A stretch of DNA of 56,657 bases from Fredinandcohnia onubensis (GCF_002734285.1 NZ_NSEA01000019.1:233306-289962), one strand, 5' to 3'. Counted from the first letter of the stretch, positions 36,140 through 44,617 are shown. Notes: generated by a model not told the origin, from the letters alone. Made by a program: numbers and translations.

Positions 36140-36274
36140 GGGCTGAATTTTGGCTTAGGGCAGAATTAATCGGAGTTAGGGCAGAATTCCCAGCGGGTAG
36201 GGCACAATTATTGAAAGTTAGGGAACAATTCGATCGGCTTAGGTAACGATTATTCGGACTTAGGTCAGAATTCC
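36140..36274. repeat. 21-nt phased array A (GGGCAGAATT units)
   Basis: Seven units related to GGGCAGAATT start at 36140, 36158, 36179, 36200, 36221, 36242 and 36263. All but the first interval are exactly 21 nt. Only about 13 of 21 bases (TTAGGGCAGAATT) are conserved and the rest of each unit varies. The array lies right after the yukD stop. Confidence 0.8.
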
Positions 36275-36304
36275 TGCCGCCAACTCTGACGGAAATTACG
36301 GCTT

Positions 36305-36427
36305 TGTCCGATATATTGAAAAGTTTGTCCGATATCTGGCCCAAATTGTCCGTTAATCCCGAGATTGTGTCCGATATATCCAAATCAATGTCCGATATAT
36401 TCAAAACTATGTCCGATATATCCAAAA
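36305..36427. repeat. 21-nt phased array B (TGTCCGATAT units)
   Basis: Six units of TGTCCGATAT start at 36305, 36326, 36347, 36368, 36389 and 36410, all intervals exactly 21 nt. The third unit is degenerate (TGTCCGTTAA). The first lies 42 nt after the last unit of array A, so both arrays share one phase. The same motif and period recur at 56361-56637. Confidence 0.85.
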
Positions 36428-36530
36428 AGAGCGGGACCGGGCCACTTACATAGTGGCAGAGACCAATTATTAAATCAACTAGACCAGCATACTAGGAATC
36501 AAAGTCATTTTTACGTAAGGAAGGTGCCAA

Positions 36531-37313
36531 ATGAGGTTACAAAAGAGGGTAGTCTTATTCCTTCTTCTATTCATTCTCATAATAGGAGGAACAGGGTGTA
36601 TGAGTTCAAGTAGTGCGAGTACCGAGGAAAAAGCAATCCAGTATTTAGAAGATAAGTATGACAAAGAATTTGAGGTAATGTATGCAAAAGAAGGAAGTAA
36701 GCTTTTTGAAGATTTGTATGGTGGCGACCTCATTACTGTTCACCCTAAAGGTGAACCGGAAATCGTGTTTACTATTCAGGAGGATGGCGACGAATTTGTA
36801 GATCTTTATTTACCAGCCAAGTGGGCAAATGAGCTTCAACAAAAGTTAGAAGACCAAATAGCTAACGAATTTCCACCTGGGACTCTTTATAAAGTTATTT
36901 TACGCAATACAGGAAATGATGAGAGTCTTAAAAATAATTCTGTGGAAGAAATTTTAACAACTAGTAAAAATGTGGGTGTAAGTATTATTGCTGGTATAAA
37001 AACTTCTGGGGAACCAGATGTGAATCAATATAGTCAAGGGATTTATAATGTGTTTAATTTGTTGAAAGATTTAGGTACTAGGCAATATGTTCTTTCAGTG
37101 GGGTTTGTGGATGAATCTGAAGATATTGATGAGTATATTAATACAGCTTATATCAATAATTTACCTTGGTCGAATTTAGATGCAAAAGTGTATGGTGAGG
37201 TAAATGTAGATTTCCGTTTAGATCCTGACAAGCCAAGCACGAATGTTGAGCCTAACATGATTTTAAATGGACCCGAAAACGTTATTGAGAATTACGAATC
37301 CTTTGAGGAGTGA
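36531..37313 (+). CDS. Lipoprotein 1, candidate immunity protein for the T7SS lipase
   Basis: A 260-residue lipoprotein: signal peptide RVVLFLLLFILIIGGTGC with a good lipobox (GGTGC, Cys about 23), then a soluble domain facing outside. It is paralogous to the lipoprotein at 38716-39447. Both have QYLEDKY, LPAKWA, NQYSQG and a conserved N-terminal VTVHPK segment. They flank the lipase gene on both sides. In the Staphylococcus TslA system a lipoprotein (TilA) protects the cell from the secreted lipase; by analogy these two may be immunity proteins. GGAAGGTG precedes ATG36531. Confidence 0.75.
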   Translation: MRLQKRVVLFLLLFILIIGGTGCMSSSSASTEEKAIQYLEDKYDKEFEVMYAKEGSKLFEDLYGGDLITVHPKGEPEIVFTIQEDGDEFVDLYLPAKWANELQQKLEDQIANEFPPGTLYKVILRNTGNDESLKNNSVEEILTTSKNVGVSIIAGIKTSGEPDVNQYSQGIYNVFNLLKDLGTRQYVLSVGFVDESEDIDEYINTAYINNLPWSNLDAKVYGEVNVDFRLDPDKPSTNVEPNMILNGPENVIENYESFEE

Positions 37314-37318
37314 TTAGG

Positions 37319-38713
37319 ATGGCTCTTAATAACATAACAGAAAATGAAAAATATATATTATTGCAATTATCGTACATGGATATACCAGCTGAATACCGTC
37401 CAAGTCAAAATAAATCGTTTACCTTAAATGAAATCATTTTTGGAATAGATAGTGATGCGTTAAGCAAAAATTCTAAAAAGAAATATGACCTAATCATTGA
37501 ATATCTTCATGAAAACGAATCATCACCTCTTCACGAAATAACGTTAAGCGGGTACCAAAACAACAATCCAAACGGAGGTAACAATTCGGGTGGCGAATCG
37601 AACTCTGGATTTGTTGGTTATGCCCTAACAGATAAGGAAGGCAACGGTACCGCGTTATTTAGAGGAAGTGAGATGGCAGGAATTGGTGATTTAGCAACAG
37701 ATTGGGTATCCAATGTGGAGGCTGGTATCGGAGTTACCATTCAACAGCAAAGAGAAGCAAATGATTTTTATGAAACAAACATTAAAGGTCTAGATGGGCA
37801 ACAGTATGTATTCGGCCACTCGAAAGGTGGAAATCTTGCTGAGTATGTGCTGATACATAATCTCGAAGATGAGAAATTGACTTCGTATGTTGTGAATGGA
37901 GCACCTTTATATTATTGGACCCTTACAAAGGAACAAAGGGATGCTTTAAAAGATAGAAATACTTTTATTGTACATGAAGGGGATGTTGTTTCCTCTCTTG
38001 GATATGCTCCATATGTTGATAAAACGGTTGTTGTCAATACGGAAGATAGTGACCCTTTGTATGCCCATGGTTTAGAAAGCGTTGATTTTACTCCACAGGG
38101 GGATTTTAAAAATGCATCTGATGGAGCATCCCTAGTACGAGATATTGGAAATCCAATTGCAGCAGCTATCGTTTTGGCAGCCTCACTTCATCCAAAAGTG
38201 TTGGCATATCGAGCGGCAGCAGCGATTCGCGATGCCACTTTGTATATCCTAGAAGCAGCACAAAGAGGACTTGAAAAAGCAGTTAATTGGGTGAAAGAAC
38301 AAGCAACAAAATTCATTGCAAAGATAAAAGAACTAACTCAACAGGTGAAAGATGAAATAAACCAATTCATCACGCATGTGGCGACGAAGGCGGCGGTATT
38401 TTTTGTAAAAGTAGCAGCAAAGCTGGGAGGCTACTTCCCGGTAGAACCATACCTGAAAGTCAACGTCGCAAGGCTCTACTACTACGCACAACGACTTGAA
38501 AGTATCAAACGCCGAGTGAATGCACTCAATAATCAGATTGACTCTCTGTATTGGGAGGTTGACCTTTTAGATATCCATCATGTGTTGAGCGCCGATATTT
38601 TAACGTCTTTTTCTTACAGGCTCAATCAAAACATCAACTACCTAAATACTGCCGCCCGATTGCTTGATGCGAACGAAACAAAGCTAGTTGGAAAGGCAAG
38701 GATTATTCAATAG
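37319..38713 (+). CDS. Predicted T7SS lipase effector with reverse domain order
   Basis: 464 residues from ATG37319 (GAGGAG 9 nt upstream). The N-terminal half is an alpha/beta-hydrolase of the Mbeg1/DUF2974 type: nucleophile motif FGHSKGGNLAEY with Ser168, and a likely catalytic His in DPLYAHGLES. Residues 270-464 are long helices (EKAVNWVKEQATKFIAKIKE, LESIKRRVNALNNQIDSLYW) that look like an LXG/WXG targeting domain placed at the C-terminus. This reverse layout is known for the T7SS phospholipase TslA of S. aureus. No signal peptide. It lies between two paralogous lipoprotein genes and is followed by a 63-residue helical gene, as expected for toxin, immunity and targeting factor. Confidence 0.75.
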   Translation: MALNNITENEKYILLQLSYMDIPAEYRPSQNKSFTLNEIIFGIDSDALSKNSKKKYDLIIEYLHENESSPLHEITLSGYQNNNPNGGNNSGGESNSGFVGYALTDKEGNGTALFRGSEMAGIGDLATDWVSNVEAGIGVTIQQQREANDFYETNIKGLDGQQYVFGHSKGGNLAEYVLIHNLEDEKLTSYVVNGAPLYYWTLTKEQRDALKDRNTFIVHEGDVVSSLGYAPYVDKTVVVNTEDSDPLYAHGLESVDFTPQGDFKNASDGASLVRDIGNPIAAAIVLAASLHPKVLAYRAAAAIRDATLYILEAAQRGLEKAVNWVKEQATKFIAKIKELTQQVKDEINQFITHVATKAAVFFVKVAAKLGGYFPVEPYLKVNVARLYYYAQRLESIKRRVNALNNQIDSLYWEVDLLDIHHVLSADILTSFSYRLNQNINYLNTAARLLDANETKLVGKARIIQ

Positions 38714-38715
38714 CT

Positions 38716-39447
38716 ATGAAAATAGTGAAAATAACGGTGTTACTATTTTTCTTTATAGGAATTGTTGGCTGCAGTAACTCTGAAGAAAAAGCACTTCAGT
38801 ATTTGGAAGATAAATATGGTGAAGAATTTGAGGTTATGTGGTTGAATAATGACCTCGTTACTGTTCATCCGAAGGATAAAACAGATGTGGTTTTTTCAAT
38901 CCAAGAAGATGGCAAAGGTTATGTTGACACATACCTGCCAGCAAAATGGGCACAAGAGTTACAGGAAAAGCTAAAGGATGACATTGAAAAAGAGCTTCCA
39001 GCCAATTCTGAATTTAAACTTGTTTTAAACAGAACAATTTTTAACGAATTCATGGCTGAAATGAGTATTAATGAACTAATAGAGCAAAACAAGGATATGG
39101 GTGTTGATTTAGTTGTGGGGATTAAGACAGCGGGAGAACCTGATATTAATCAATATAGTCAAGGACTTTATAATCTTTATAATCTCTTGAAAAATCTTGG
39201 ATTAAAGAATTATTTAATTTCTGTAGGGTTTGTTAATAAATCTGAAGATATTTCAGAGTTTATCCAAACATCTTATGTCAATAATATGAGTTGGTCAAAT
39301 ATAGACGCTACCGTATACGGAGAATTAGGAATTGATGAAAGACATAATGCAGATAATCCTAGTACATTGGTAGACCCTAATTTGATTTTAAAAGATGTGG
39401 AAGATGTAGAAAAACATTATCAGGAGTTCAAGGATAAGAGATTTTAA
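38716..39447 (+). CDS. Lipoprotein 2, paralogue flanking the lipase gene
   Basis: 243 residues with signal peptide KIVKITVLLFFFIGIVGC and lipobox IVGC. The soluble domain follows the first lipoprotein closely (EEKALQYLEDKYGEEFEVMW, TAGEPDINQYSQGLYNLYNL). It starts two bases after the lipase stop, so translation is likely coupled. Predicted as an immunity lipoprotein against the neighbouring lipase; a role as a lipase foldase is also possible. The duplication suggests either dosage or immunity to variant toxins. Confidence 0.75.
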   Translation: MKIVKITVLLFFFIGIVGCSNSEEKALQYLEDKYGEEFEVMWLNNDLVTVHPKDKTDVVFSIQEDGKGYVDTYLPAKWAQELQEKLKDDIEKELPANSEFKLVLNRTIFNEFMAEMSINELIEQNKDMGVDLVVGIKTAGEPDINQYSQGLYNLYNLLKNLGLKNYLISVGFVNKSEDISEFIQTSYVNNMSWSNIDATVYGELGIDERHNADNPSTLVDPNLILKDVEDVEKHYQEFKDKRF

Positions 39448-39466
39448 ATTGTAAAGGAGGTAACCC

Positions 39467-39658
39467 ATGAAACCTCATGTTCGCCAAAAGATTAATAGCA
39501 TTATTTATGAGATCAATACTATCTCAAGAGAACTCGATGAAATTTCAAATGGTCTCAATCGTGAATTCAAAGGTATAGGCTCTACCAAAAGTGCATCAAG
39601 CTTGCAAAGTGCAGCTGACAAATACCGTAGAGTCGGCAATGACCTAAGAAGGATTTAA
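39467..39658 (+). CDS. Small helical protein, candidate effector-targeting partner
   Basis: 63 residues, all helical (HVRQKINSIIYEINTISREL, SASSLQSAADKYRRVGNDLR), with GGAGG before ATG39467. Size, position after the lipase module and amphipathic pattern resemble the small Lap/TlaA partners that bind the helical domain of T7SS effectors. No WXG motif. Function inferred from context. Confidence 0.65.
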   Translation: MKPHVRQKINSIIYEINTISRELDEISNGLNREFKGIGSTKSASSLQSAADKYRRVGNDLRRI

Positions 39659-39766
39659 GTTATATAGAATTATAGATTACTAGACCACTACTAAATACAT
39701 CCAAAGTTCTCTCGGCCAAAACCGAGTTAACTCATACATATCCCCTTTAAAGGAGGTGAAAAAACA

Positions 39767-40069
39767 ATGGCACGTTCAATTACTGTTGATCCAGCGAAAT
39801 TAGACACTGCGGCTACTAAAATTGACCAACAATCTGCTGACTATGAGAGACTTTACAAAGCTCTTTACACAGAGGTTGAAGGCATGGGTGCTGCGTGGCA
39901 AGGTACTGATAACCAAGCATATGTTTCTCAAATCAAGGGCTTCATGGATGACTTCCAAAAAATGACCAACTTGATGAGACAATACTCTGAGTTCTTGAAA
40001 CTTAGCGCAAAAACATACCGTGAAACACAAAGCGAGGTAGTGAACCAAGCTCGTCGCTTAACTAACTAA
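39767..40069 (+). CDS. WXG100 protein 1 (EsxA/YukE-like)
   Basis: 100 residues, the standard WXG100 length, with AWQGTD at the turn (about residue 44) and two amphipathic helices. AAAGGAGG precedes ATG39767. EsxA-type proteins are small secreted substrates and structural partners of the secretion system. The tail QSEVVNQARRLTN has no clear YxxxD/E export motif. It is 40 nt before a second WXG100 gene, so a heterodimer is possible. Confidence 0.9.
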   Translation: MARSITVDPAKLDTAATKIDQQSADYERLYKALYTEVEGMGAAWQGTDNQAYVSQIKGFMDDFQKMTNLMRQYSEFLKLSAKTYRETQSEVVNQARRLTN

Positions 40070-40109
40070 TCTCAGGTACCTATAAAACTACTAAAAAGGA
40101 GGTGGCAAG

Positions 40110-40412
40110 ATGTCAGTTGATGGAATCAAGATTTCCCTTGGCGAGGTTAGTAAAACCGCTGGGCAAATCCGTAACTTAAACCAACAGCTTGCAACTGCAC
40201 TAGAAGACATTAAGAAGGAAATGAATGGCTTATCTGCTACATGGAACTCTGATGCTTCTAATACAATTCGCGGAAACTTCAATGCGTTGGCTCCACGTTT
40301 TGAGGAGTATCGCCAAGTTATTGATAGCTATGCGAAATTCCTAGATAACACAGTTACAAACTACAACGCTGCAGAAACTGCAATCAACAATAACGCTAGC
40401 GCATTTAAATAA
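40110..40412 (+). CDS. WXG100 protein 2 (variant WNS turn)
   Basis: Also 100 residues: helices IKISLGEVSKTAGQIRNLNQ and RFEEYRQVIDSYAKFLDNTV around a TWNSDAS turn (Trp about 45), a variant of W-x-G. AAAAGGAGG precedes ATG40110. Tandem unlike WXG100 genes are the rule in actinobacterial ESX systems and less usual in Firmicutes, where YukE forms homodimers. I infer it pairs with the protein encoded just upstream. Confidence 0.88.
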   Translation: MSVDGIKISLGEVSKTAGQIRNLNQQLATALEDIKKEMNGLSATWNSDASNTIRGNFNALAPRFEEYRQVIDSYAKFLDNTVTNYNAAETAINNNASAFK

Positions 40413-40483
40413 TCCATGAGGAGGGCAATTGGCCTCGCCGGTTGTCCTCACCAACTTTCTTCAGTAATGGCGTGAAAAAAATC

Positions 40484-40513
40484 TGGGCGCAAATACGCAA
40501 ATGGCGCATCTGA
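40484..40513 (+). promoter_or_regulatory. Conserved 5' UTR element, copy 1
   Basis: GGGCGCAAATACGC followed by GGCGCATCTGA. It ends 22 nt before the start codon of the FHA gene. Together with preceding AAAAAATC it is almost identical to 45356-45385, which lies at the same distance from the Ig-repeat gene start. CAAATACGC and GGCGCATCTG can pair. Confidence 0.6.
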
Positions 40514-40535
40514 AAAACAATGGGAGTGCAAGAAA

Positions 40536-41792
40536 ATGATTAAACATGTTGATTTACATATTGAAAATTACGGTGTTTCGAAGTTCATATTTTACAAGGT
40601 GCCACCTGCGATTCGTGTTGATTTTACAGAAGCTGATAAGCTTAAAAACAACAAGGTTCCTGGCCTTTTGCCATGTGTTGTGATTAACAAGGAAGATGAG
40701 GCGTATTTCCGCTATGACTTAGTATCTGAAGTGACTCTTAGTCAACAGACAACGAATTCACTTACAAAGGACCAGCTCCATAGCTATTTTTCAAACATCA
40801 TCGAAACATTAATTGAATCCGAGCGACTTGGGTTAAATGTGAACAACTTTGTTTTTGATGAGAACTACATCTTTATTGATAATTTTTCAAACAGATTAAT
40901 TCTACTGTACATGCCGATTAAAAATAATATTTTTGAAAAGGTATCAATCCGGGAATACTTCACCAGTTTCTTACACTCCCACTCCTATGATGAAAATGAT
41001 GACCTTGCTTTTTTTGTGAAGCTACATAATTATTTCGCGACATCAGAGGAAATCAATTTATATGCACTTCAACAAAAACTGAATGAGTTGCTCTTGAATA
41101 AACCAACTTCACCTCAGAGTTTCAGAAAGCTGCCGATTCAGGACGAAGAACCTAAAACACCGAACTATTATAGTCCTAGCAGTGAAATCAAGGCATCCGA
41201 AGAAAACGGCGTGATTACATCAGAATATAGCAGTAAAAAGGTTGATAAAAAGACAAAACAAAAGCTCGAAATCGAGGAAGAGGTTCAGTACAAGCGAATC
41301 ACCCGCACTGAGCTTGGCGAAGGAAATCCACTCCTATCAGGTGGAACATCCATCAACATCAAGCCAAACGTGGGAAGTCCGATTTCGTTTGATACGGATG
41401 AGCCTGAGGAAGAAGAGGGTACAACTGTCCTCACCGCGTATAAAGAGCCGGAAGAGGAAGAAGGAACAACGGCGCTGGGGGTGGGCACAGGCTTCCAACA
41501 GCAGCAGCCATTCCTACTAACGTCTACTCAGGAAAAAATCATCCTTTCCAAGCGAGTGTTTAAAATTGGCCGTGATCCAGGAGTTACTGATTATACATCC
41601 AACAATAAAGTCATTGGGCGTGTCCACGCGGAGTTGATTACCGAAAACGGGGAATATTATATCGTCGACCAAGAATCGCGAAACGGAAGCTATGTAAATG
41701 GCGTTAAGCTCATCCCTAAAAATAAGGTGAAAATCAAACACGAAGACAAAATCAAGCTTGCGAACGAGGAATTCATATTTAGGCTTTTTTAA
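40536..41792 (+). CDS. FHA-domain protein with DUF6382-like N-terminus
   Basis: 418 residues. Residues 1 to about 190 (VDLHIENYGVSKFIFYKVPP, NVNNFVFDENYIFIDNFSNR) resemble DUF6382 and, loosely, the pseudokinase-like cytoplasmic domain of EssB/YukC. A linker holds two acidic repeats, EEEEGTTVLT and EEEEGTTALG (about 290-320), each a T-x-x-L motif. A C-terminal FHA domain (about 335-415) has IGRDP and RNGSYVNG, but Gly replaces the usual Ser before RxH (IGRVHAE). No TM. The next genes encode PP2C and a kinase, so it is probably a phospho-adaptor of the secretion machine. Confidence 0.8.
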   Translation: MIKHVDLHIENYGVSKFIFYKVPPAIRVDFTEADKLKNNKVPGLLPCVVINKEDEAYFRYDLVSEVTLSQQTTNSLTKDQLHSYFSNIIETLIESERLGLNVNNFVFDENYIFIDNFSNRLILLYMPIKNNIFEKVSIREYFTSFLHSHSYDENDDLAFFVKLHNYFATSEEINLYALQQKLNELLLNKPTSPQSFRKLPIQDEEPKTPNYYSPSSEIKASEENGVITSEYSSKKVDKKTKQKLEIEEEVQYKRITRTELGEGNPLLSGGTSINIKPNVGSPISFDTDEPEEEEGTTVLTAYKEPEEEEGTTALGVGTGFQQQQPFLLTSTQEKIILSKRVFKIGRDPGVTDYTSNNKVIGRVHAELITENGEYYIVDQESRNGSYVNGVKLIPKNKVKIKHEDKIKLANEEFIFRLF

Positions 41793-41849
41793 AAAAGGGG
41801 AATGGGACTCGGCAAGCACTGCTGAATCCAAATAATTGAGGTGAAATAA

Positions 41850-42617
41850 GTGTCGTTCATACATGCTTACCACACAGATGTGGGAATTAAAAAGAAAACA
41901 AACCAAGATGCATTGCTCGTCAAGACGGCAAAAACGCCGAATGGATATGTGGGGATGTTCGTTGTGTGTGACGGAATGGGCGGACTCGACCACGGGGAAC
42001 TCGCCAGTGCAACAGTAGTTCGAGGGCTCTCGGACTGGTTCGAACAGGAGCTTCCAGAACTCCTTCATTCTGACCAACAGGATGCAGACATCCGCCAAGC
42101 GCTCGAAGCCTGTATTACTGAGCAAAATGACAAAATCTTAGAATATGGGGACGAAACAAACACCCAGGTCGGAACAACGGTGACAGCACTCCTCATTATT
42201 CATTCGCGTTATTATATCGTACATATCGGGGACAGCCGCGCTTATCAAATTCAGCAGCAAGTGACAAGGCTGACAAAGGACCAAACCTTGGTGGAACGTG
42301 AAGTGGAACGCGGAAACATTACACCTGAGCAAGCCTTGAAGGACCCGCGGCGCAATGTCCTTTTACAATGTGTTGGTGCAACAAGGGAGCTAGATGTTGT
42401 GATTCTGACTGGCGAGACAGAACCGGGAACCGTGTTCTTACTTTGTACGGATGGATTTTATCATAAAATCACGGATACGGAGATTCTTGAGGAGCTCCGA
42501 CCGAATCAATTTTTAAATGAAAAACAATTAAAATACAAGGCGATTAAACTCGTCGATGCGGTGAAAGAACGAAAAGAGGTCGACAACATCTCAATCGTTC
42601 TTGCGCATGTAGTGTGA
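41850..42617 (+). CDS. PP2C-family Ser/Thr protein phosphatase
   Basis: 255 residues from GTG41850 (GAGGTG upstream). Metal-binding motifs of bacterial PP2C (Stp/PrpC) are intact: VCDGMGGLDHGELAS (about residue 39), VGTTVTALLI, IHIGDSRAY-like VHIGDSRAYQ, LLCTDGFYHK and the final VDNISIVLA. It should remove phosphate from Ser/Thr of the neighbouring kinase, FHA protein and T-x-x-L protein. It is 31 nt before the kinase gene, a common phosphatase-kinase pair arrangement. Confidence 0.93.
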   Translation: MSFIHAYHTDVGIKKKTNQDALLVKTAKTPNGYVGMFVVCDGMGGLDHGELASATVVRGLSDWFEQELPELLHSDQQDADIRQALEACITEQNDKILEYGDETNTQVGTTVTALLIIHSRYYIVHIGDSRAYQIQQQVTRLTKDQTLVEREVERGNITPEQALKDPRRNVLLQCVGATRELDVVILTGETEPGTVFLLCTDGFYHKITDTEILEELRPNQFLNEKQLKYKAIKLVDAVKERKEVDNISIVLAHVV

Positions 42618-42648
42618 ATGGTCGCGGCCATTCATAGGAGGAATTACG

Positions 42649-44589
42649 TTGATTAAAATCGGAAGTTTTATAGATGACAGATACGAAATATTGAAGGAAA
42701 TCGGGCGCGGTGGAATGAGTATTGTCTATTTGGCGATGGACAACCGACTAAACAAGTCTTTGGTCGTCAAGGATATTCGTAAGCGCGACAACAGTAATAA
42801 CGAGCTCCTCATTAATAGTCTAGTTGTCGAGGCGAACATGCTGAAAAAACTTGATCACGGTTCACTTCCAAAGATTTACGACATCATTGAATCTGAGGGT
42901 GACATTTATGTGGTCATGGACTATGTCGAGGGCGAGTCGCTCAAGCAAAAGCTGAAGCGGGAAAAAGTTATCTCGGCGAAGCTTGTGATTAATTGGGCAA
43001 AGCAGCTCGCAGAGGTTCTCCATTATTTACATACGAGAAAGCCGCATCCGATTATTTACCGAGACATGAAGCCGGACAATATCATGCTTACACCAGAAGG
43101 AAAAATCAAACTGATAGACTTCGGGATCGCGCGTGAATTTAAGGATGAGAGCCTGACCGACACGACTAATCTCGGAACGAAAACCTATGCGGCACCTGAG
43201 CAGCTGTCCGGTAAGCGAACAGACGCCAGAACGGACATATACAGCCTAGGTTTAACCCTGTATCAACTCATAACTGGTAAAAGTCTAGCAGACCCGCCGT
43301 ATGAGGTAAGGCCGATTCGCCAGTGGGATCCAACCTTACCAGAGGGCCTTGAGCATATCATTTTAAAATGTACCCAGGCGGAACCGGAAAATCGCTACCA
43401 AACCAGTGAGGAGCTTCTATACGATCTTGAAAATATCAACAAACTCACGGCAGGCTACCGGAAAAAAATGATGAAGCGGCTCTATCTCTTTTTGGTTCCA
43501 GCCGTATTATGCCTTGGTTTTTCAACGACGTCAGTCCTCGGTTATCAAGGGATGCAAAATGAACAGTTCCAGGATTATATGGGGCTTGTCAATGAATCTA
43601 GTATTTCGTTAATCGAGGGCAATGATACTGAGGCAATCAAGCTTCTTGAGCAAGCAATTAAAGTCGACAAGGGACGTGCTTCTGCTTATATCAATCTGCT
43701 TGATGTTTACATTAACCGAAATGAAGTGGACACAGGTCTTTCGAAAATTGAGGCTTATGTGAATGACGAATACGGCAACATCCATAAAAACAGTGAGGTT
43801 CTTTTTAAATTGGGGATGACGTATTTTGACCGGAAACGTGATTACCCTGTTGCACTGAAGTATTTTAAACAGGTGAATGAAAAAGACATTCCGGATGCGA
43901 GTTACTATATCACGCTTGCGACAACATTAGGCGGCATGAACATTGATTATGACCAGTTTTCTACTAATCTCTTAGAGTTTGAATCGTTCAATGACAATCT
44001 ACCGAACAACGTGAAAAAGGTAGATAACTATAATTCGCTCGCGAACATCTACATTTCTTATAAAGGTCAAATTGCGGATGCCAATACGAAGGCGATCACG
44101 GTTGTTCAGAAAGCGCAGAGGGTTCTCGAGTTAGCTCCAGATGAGCAACTACAGTTAAAATACGAGATTGAGTTCGAGCAAAAGCTTGCGCAAGCCTTTT
44201 ACTCAAGAGGCGTGAACTCCGAGGATAAAGTAGCAGCACGAGACGATTTTGAGCAGGCGACACAGCACTACAACAGTCTTCTTGATTTGAATGTAGCGAA
44301 TAAGGAAGAGGTAATGAACAATATCGGTGTGATTTATCAGGAGATGGGTGAGCATTCCCAAGCGGTTGAGCAATTTGAAAGAACGATTAAGGAATATCCG
44401 AAAAGCCTGAATGCGTACGTGAAGCTTGGCAATCTCTTGCTAGACATTGAGCAAGGAAAGCAAGAAGACCAGCGCAACTACAACAAGGCAAAAGAAGTCT
44501 TTGACAAAGCAGGAAAGCTTGAAGGAGCTAAAGACAACGAAGCCTACAAAAAGCTATCCAGACGCATGAGTAATCTAAATATCAGATAG
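42649..44589 (+). CDS. Membrane Hanks-type Ser/Thr kinase with extracytoplasmic TPR domain
   Basis: 646 residues from TTG42649 (AGGAGG upstream). The kinase domain spans about 10-265: Gly-loop GRGGMS (19-24), Lys41, YRDMKPDNIM with Asp139 (Tyr replaces His of HRD), DFG Asp157 and APEQLSGKRTDARTDIYSL. It looks catalytically complete. One TM lies at about 278-300 (LYLFLVPAVLCLGFSTTSVL). The rest is outside and forms TPR-like repeats (KLLEQAIKVDKGRASAYINL, GVIYQEMGEHSQAVEQFERT). PknB-type kinases usually have PASTA domains; TPRs here are unusual. The kinase-TM-helical layout is that of the T7SS subunit EssB/YukC, which carries a pseudokinase. Confidence 0.92.
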   Translation: MIKIGSFIDDRYEILKEIGRGGMSIVYLAMDNRLNKSLVVKDIRKRDNSNNELLINSLVVEANMLKKLDHGSLPKIYDIIESEGDIYVVMDYVEGESLKQKLKREKVISAKLVINWAKQLAEVLHYLHTRKPHPIIYRDMKPDNIMLTPEGKIKLIDFGIAREFKDESLTDTTNLGTKTYAAPEQLSGKRTDARTDIYSLGLTLYQLITGKSLADPPYEVRPIRQWDPTLPEGLEHIILKCTQAEPENRYQTSEELLYDLENINKLTAGYRKKMMKRLYLFLVPAVLCLGFSTTSVLGYQGMQNEQFQDYMGLVNESSISLIEGNDTEAIKLLEQAIKVDKGRASAYINLLDVYINRNEVDTGLSKIEAYVNDEYGNIHKNSEVLFKLGMTYFDRKRDYPVALKYFKQVNEKDIPDASYYITLATTLGGMNIDYDQFSTNLLEFESFNDNLPNNVKKVDNYNSLANIYISYKGQIADANTKAITVVQKAQRVLELAPDEQLQLKYEIEFEQKLAQAFYSRGVNSEDKVAARDDFEQATQHYNSLLDLNVANKEEVMNNIGVIYQEMGEHSQAVEQFERTIKEYPKSLNAYVKLGNLLLDIEQGKQEDQRNYNKAKEVFDKAGKLEGAKDNEAYKKLSRRMSNLNIR

Positions 44590-44617
44590 TGGGACAATGC
44601 ACCTGTCCACATGTCTC
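44590..44617. repeat. Degenerate GTCC-type repeat after the kinase gene
   Basis: GTGGGACA and TGTCCACATG form an imperfect dyad starting one base after the kinase stop. It is a weaker member of the GGGAC/GTCCC family and lies where the next frame is open but not translated from a good ribosome site. Confidence 0.4.

Noticed and set aside
36099-36425. Minus-strand open frame of 108 codons with heptads (ISD-x4)
   Set aside because: It is a by-product of the exact 21-nt period of arrays A and B, has no clear ribosome site, and the equivalent frame in the TGTCCGATA array near 56600 is interrupted by a stop. Kept only as an alternative origin of the array.
36431-36530. Promoter or small gene between the arrays and lipoprotein 1
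   Set aside because: A short CCACT/AGTGG hairpin near 36442-36456 is visible, but there is no convincing promoter pair or reading frame.
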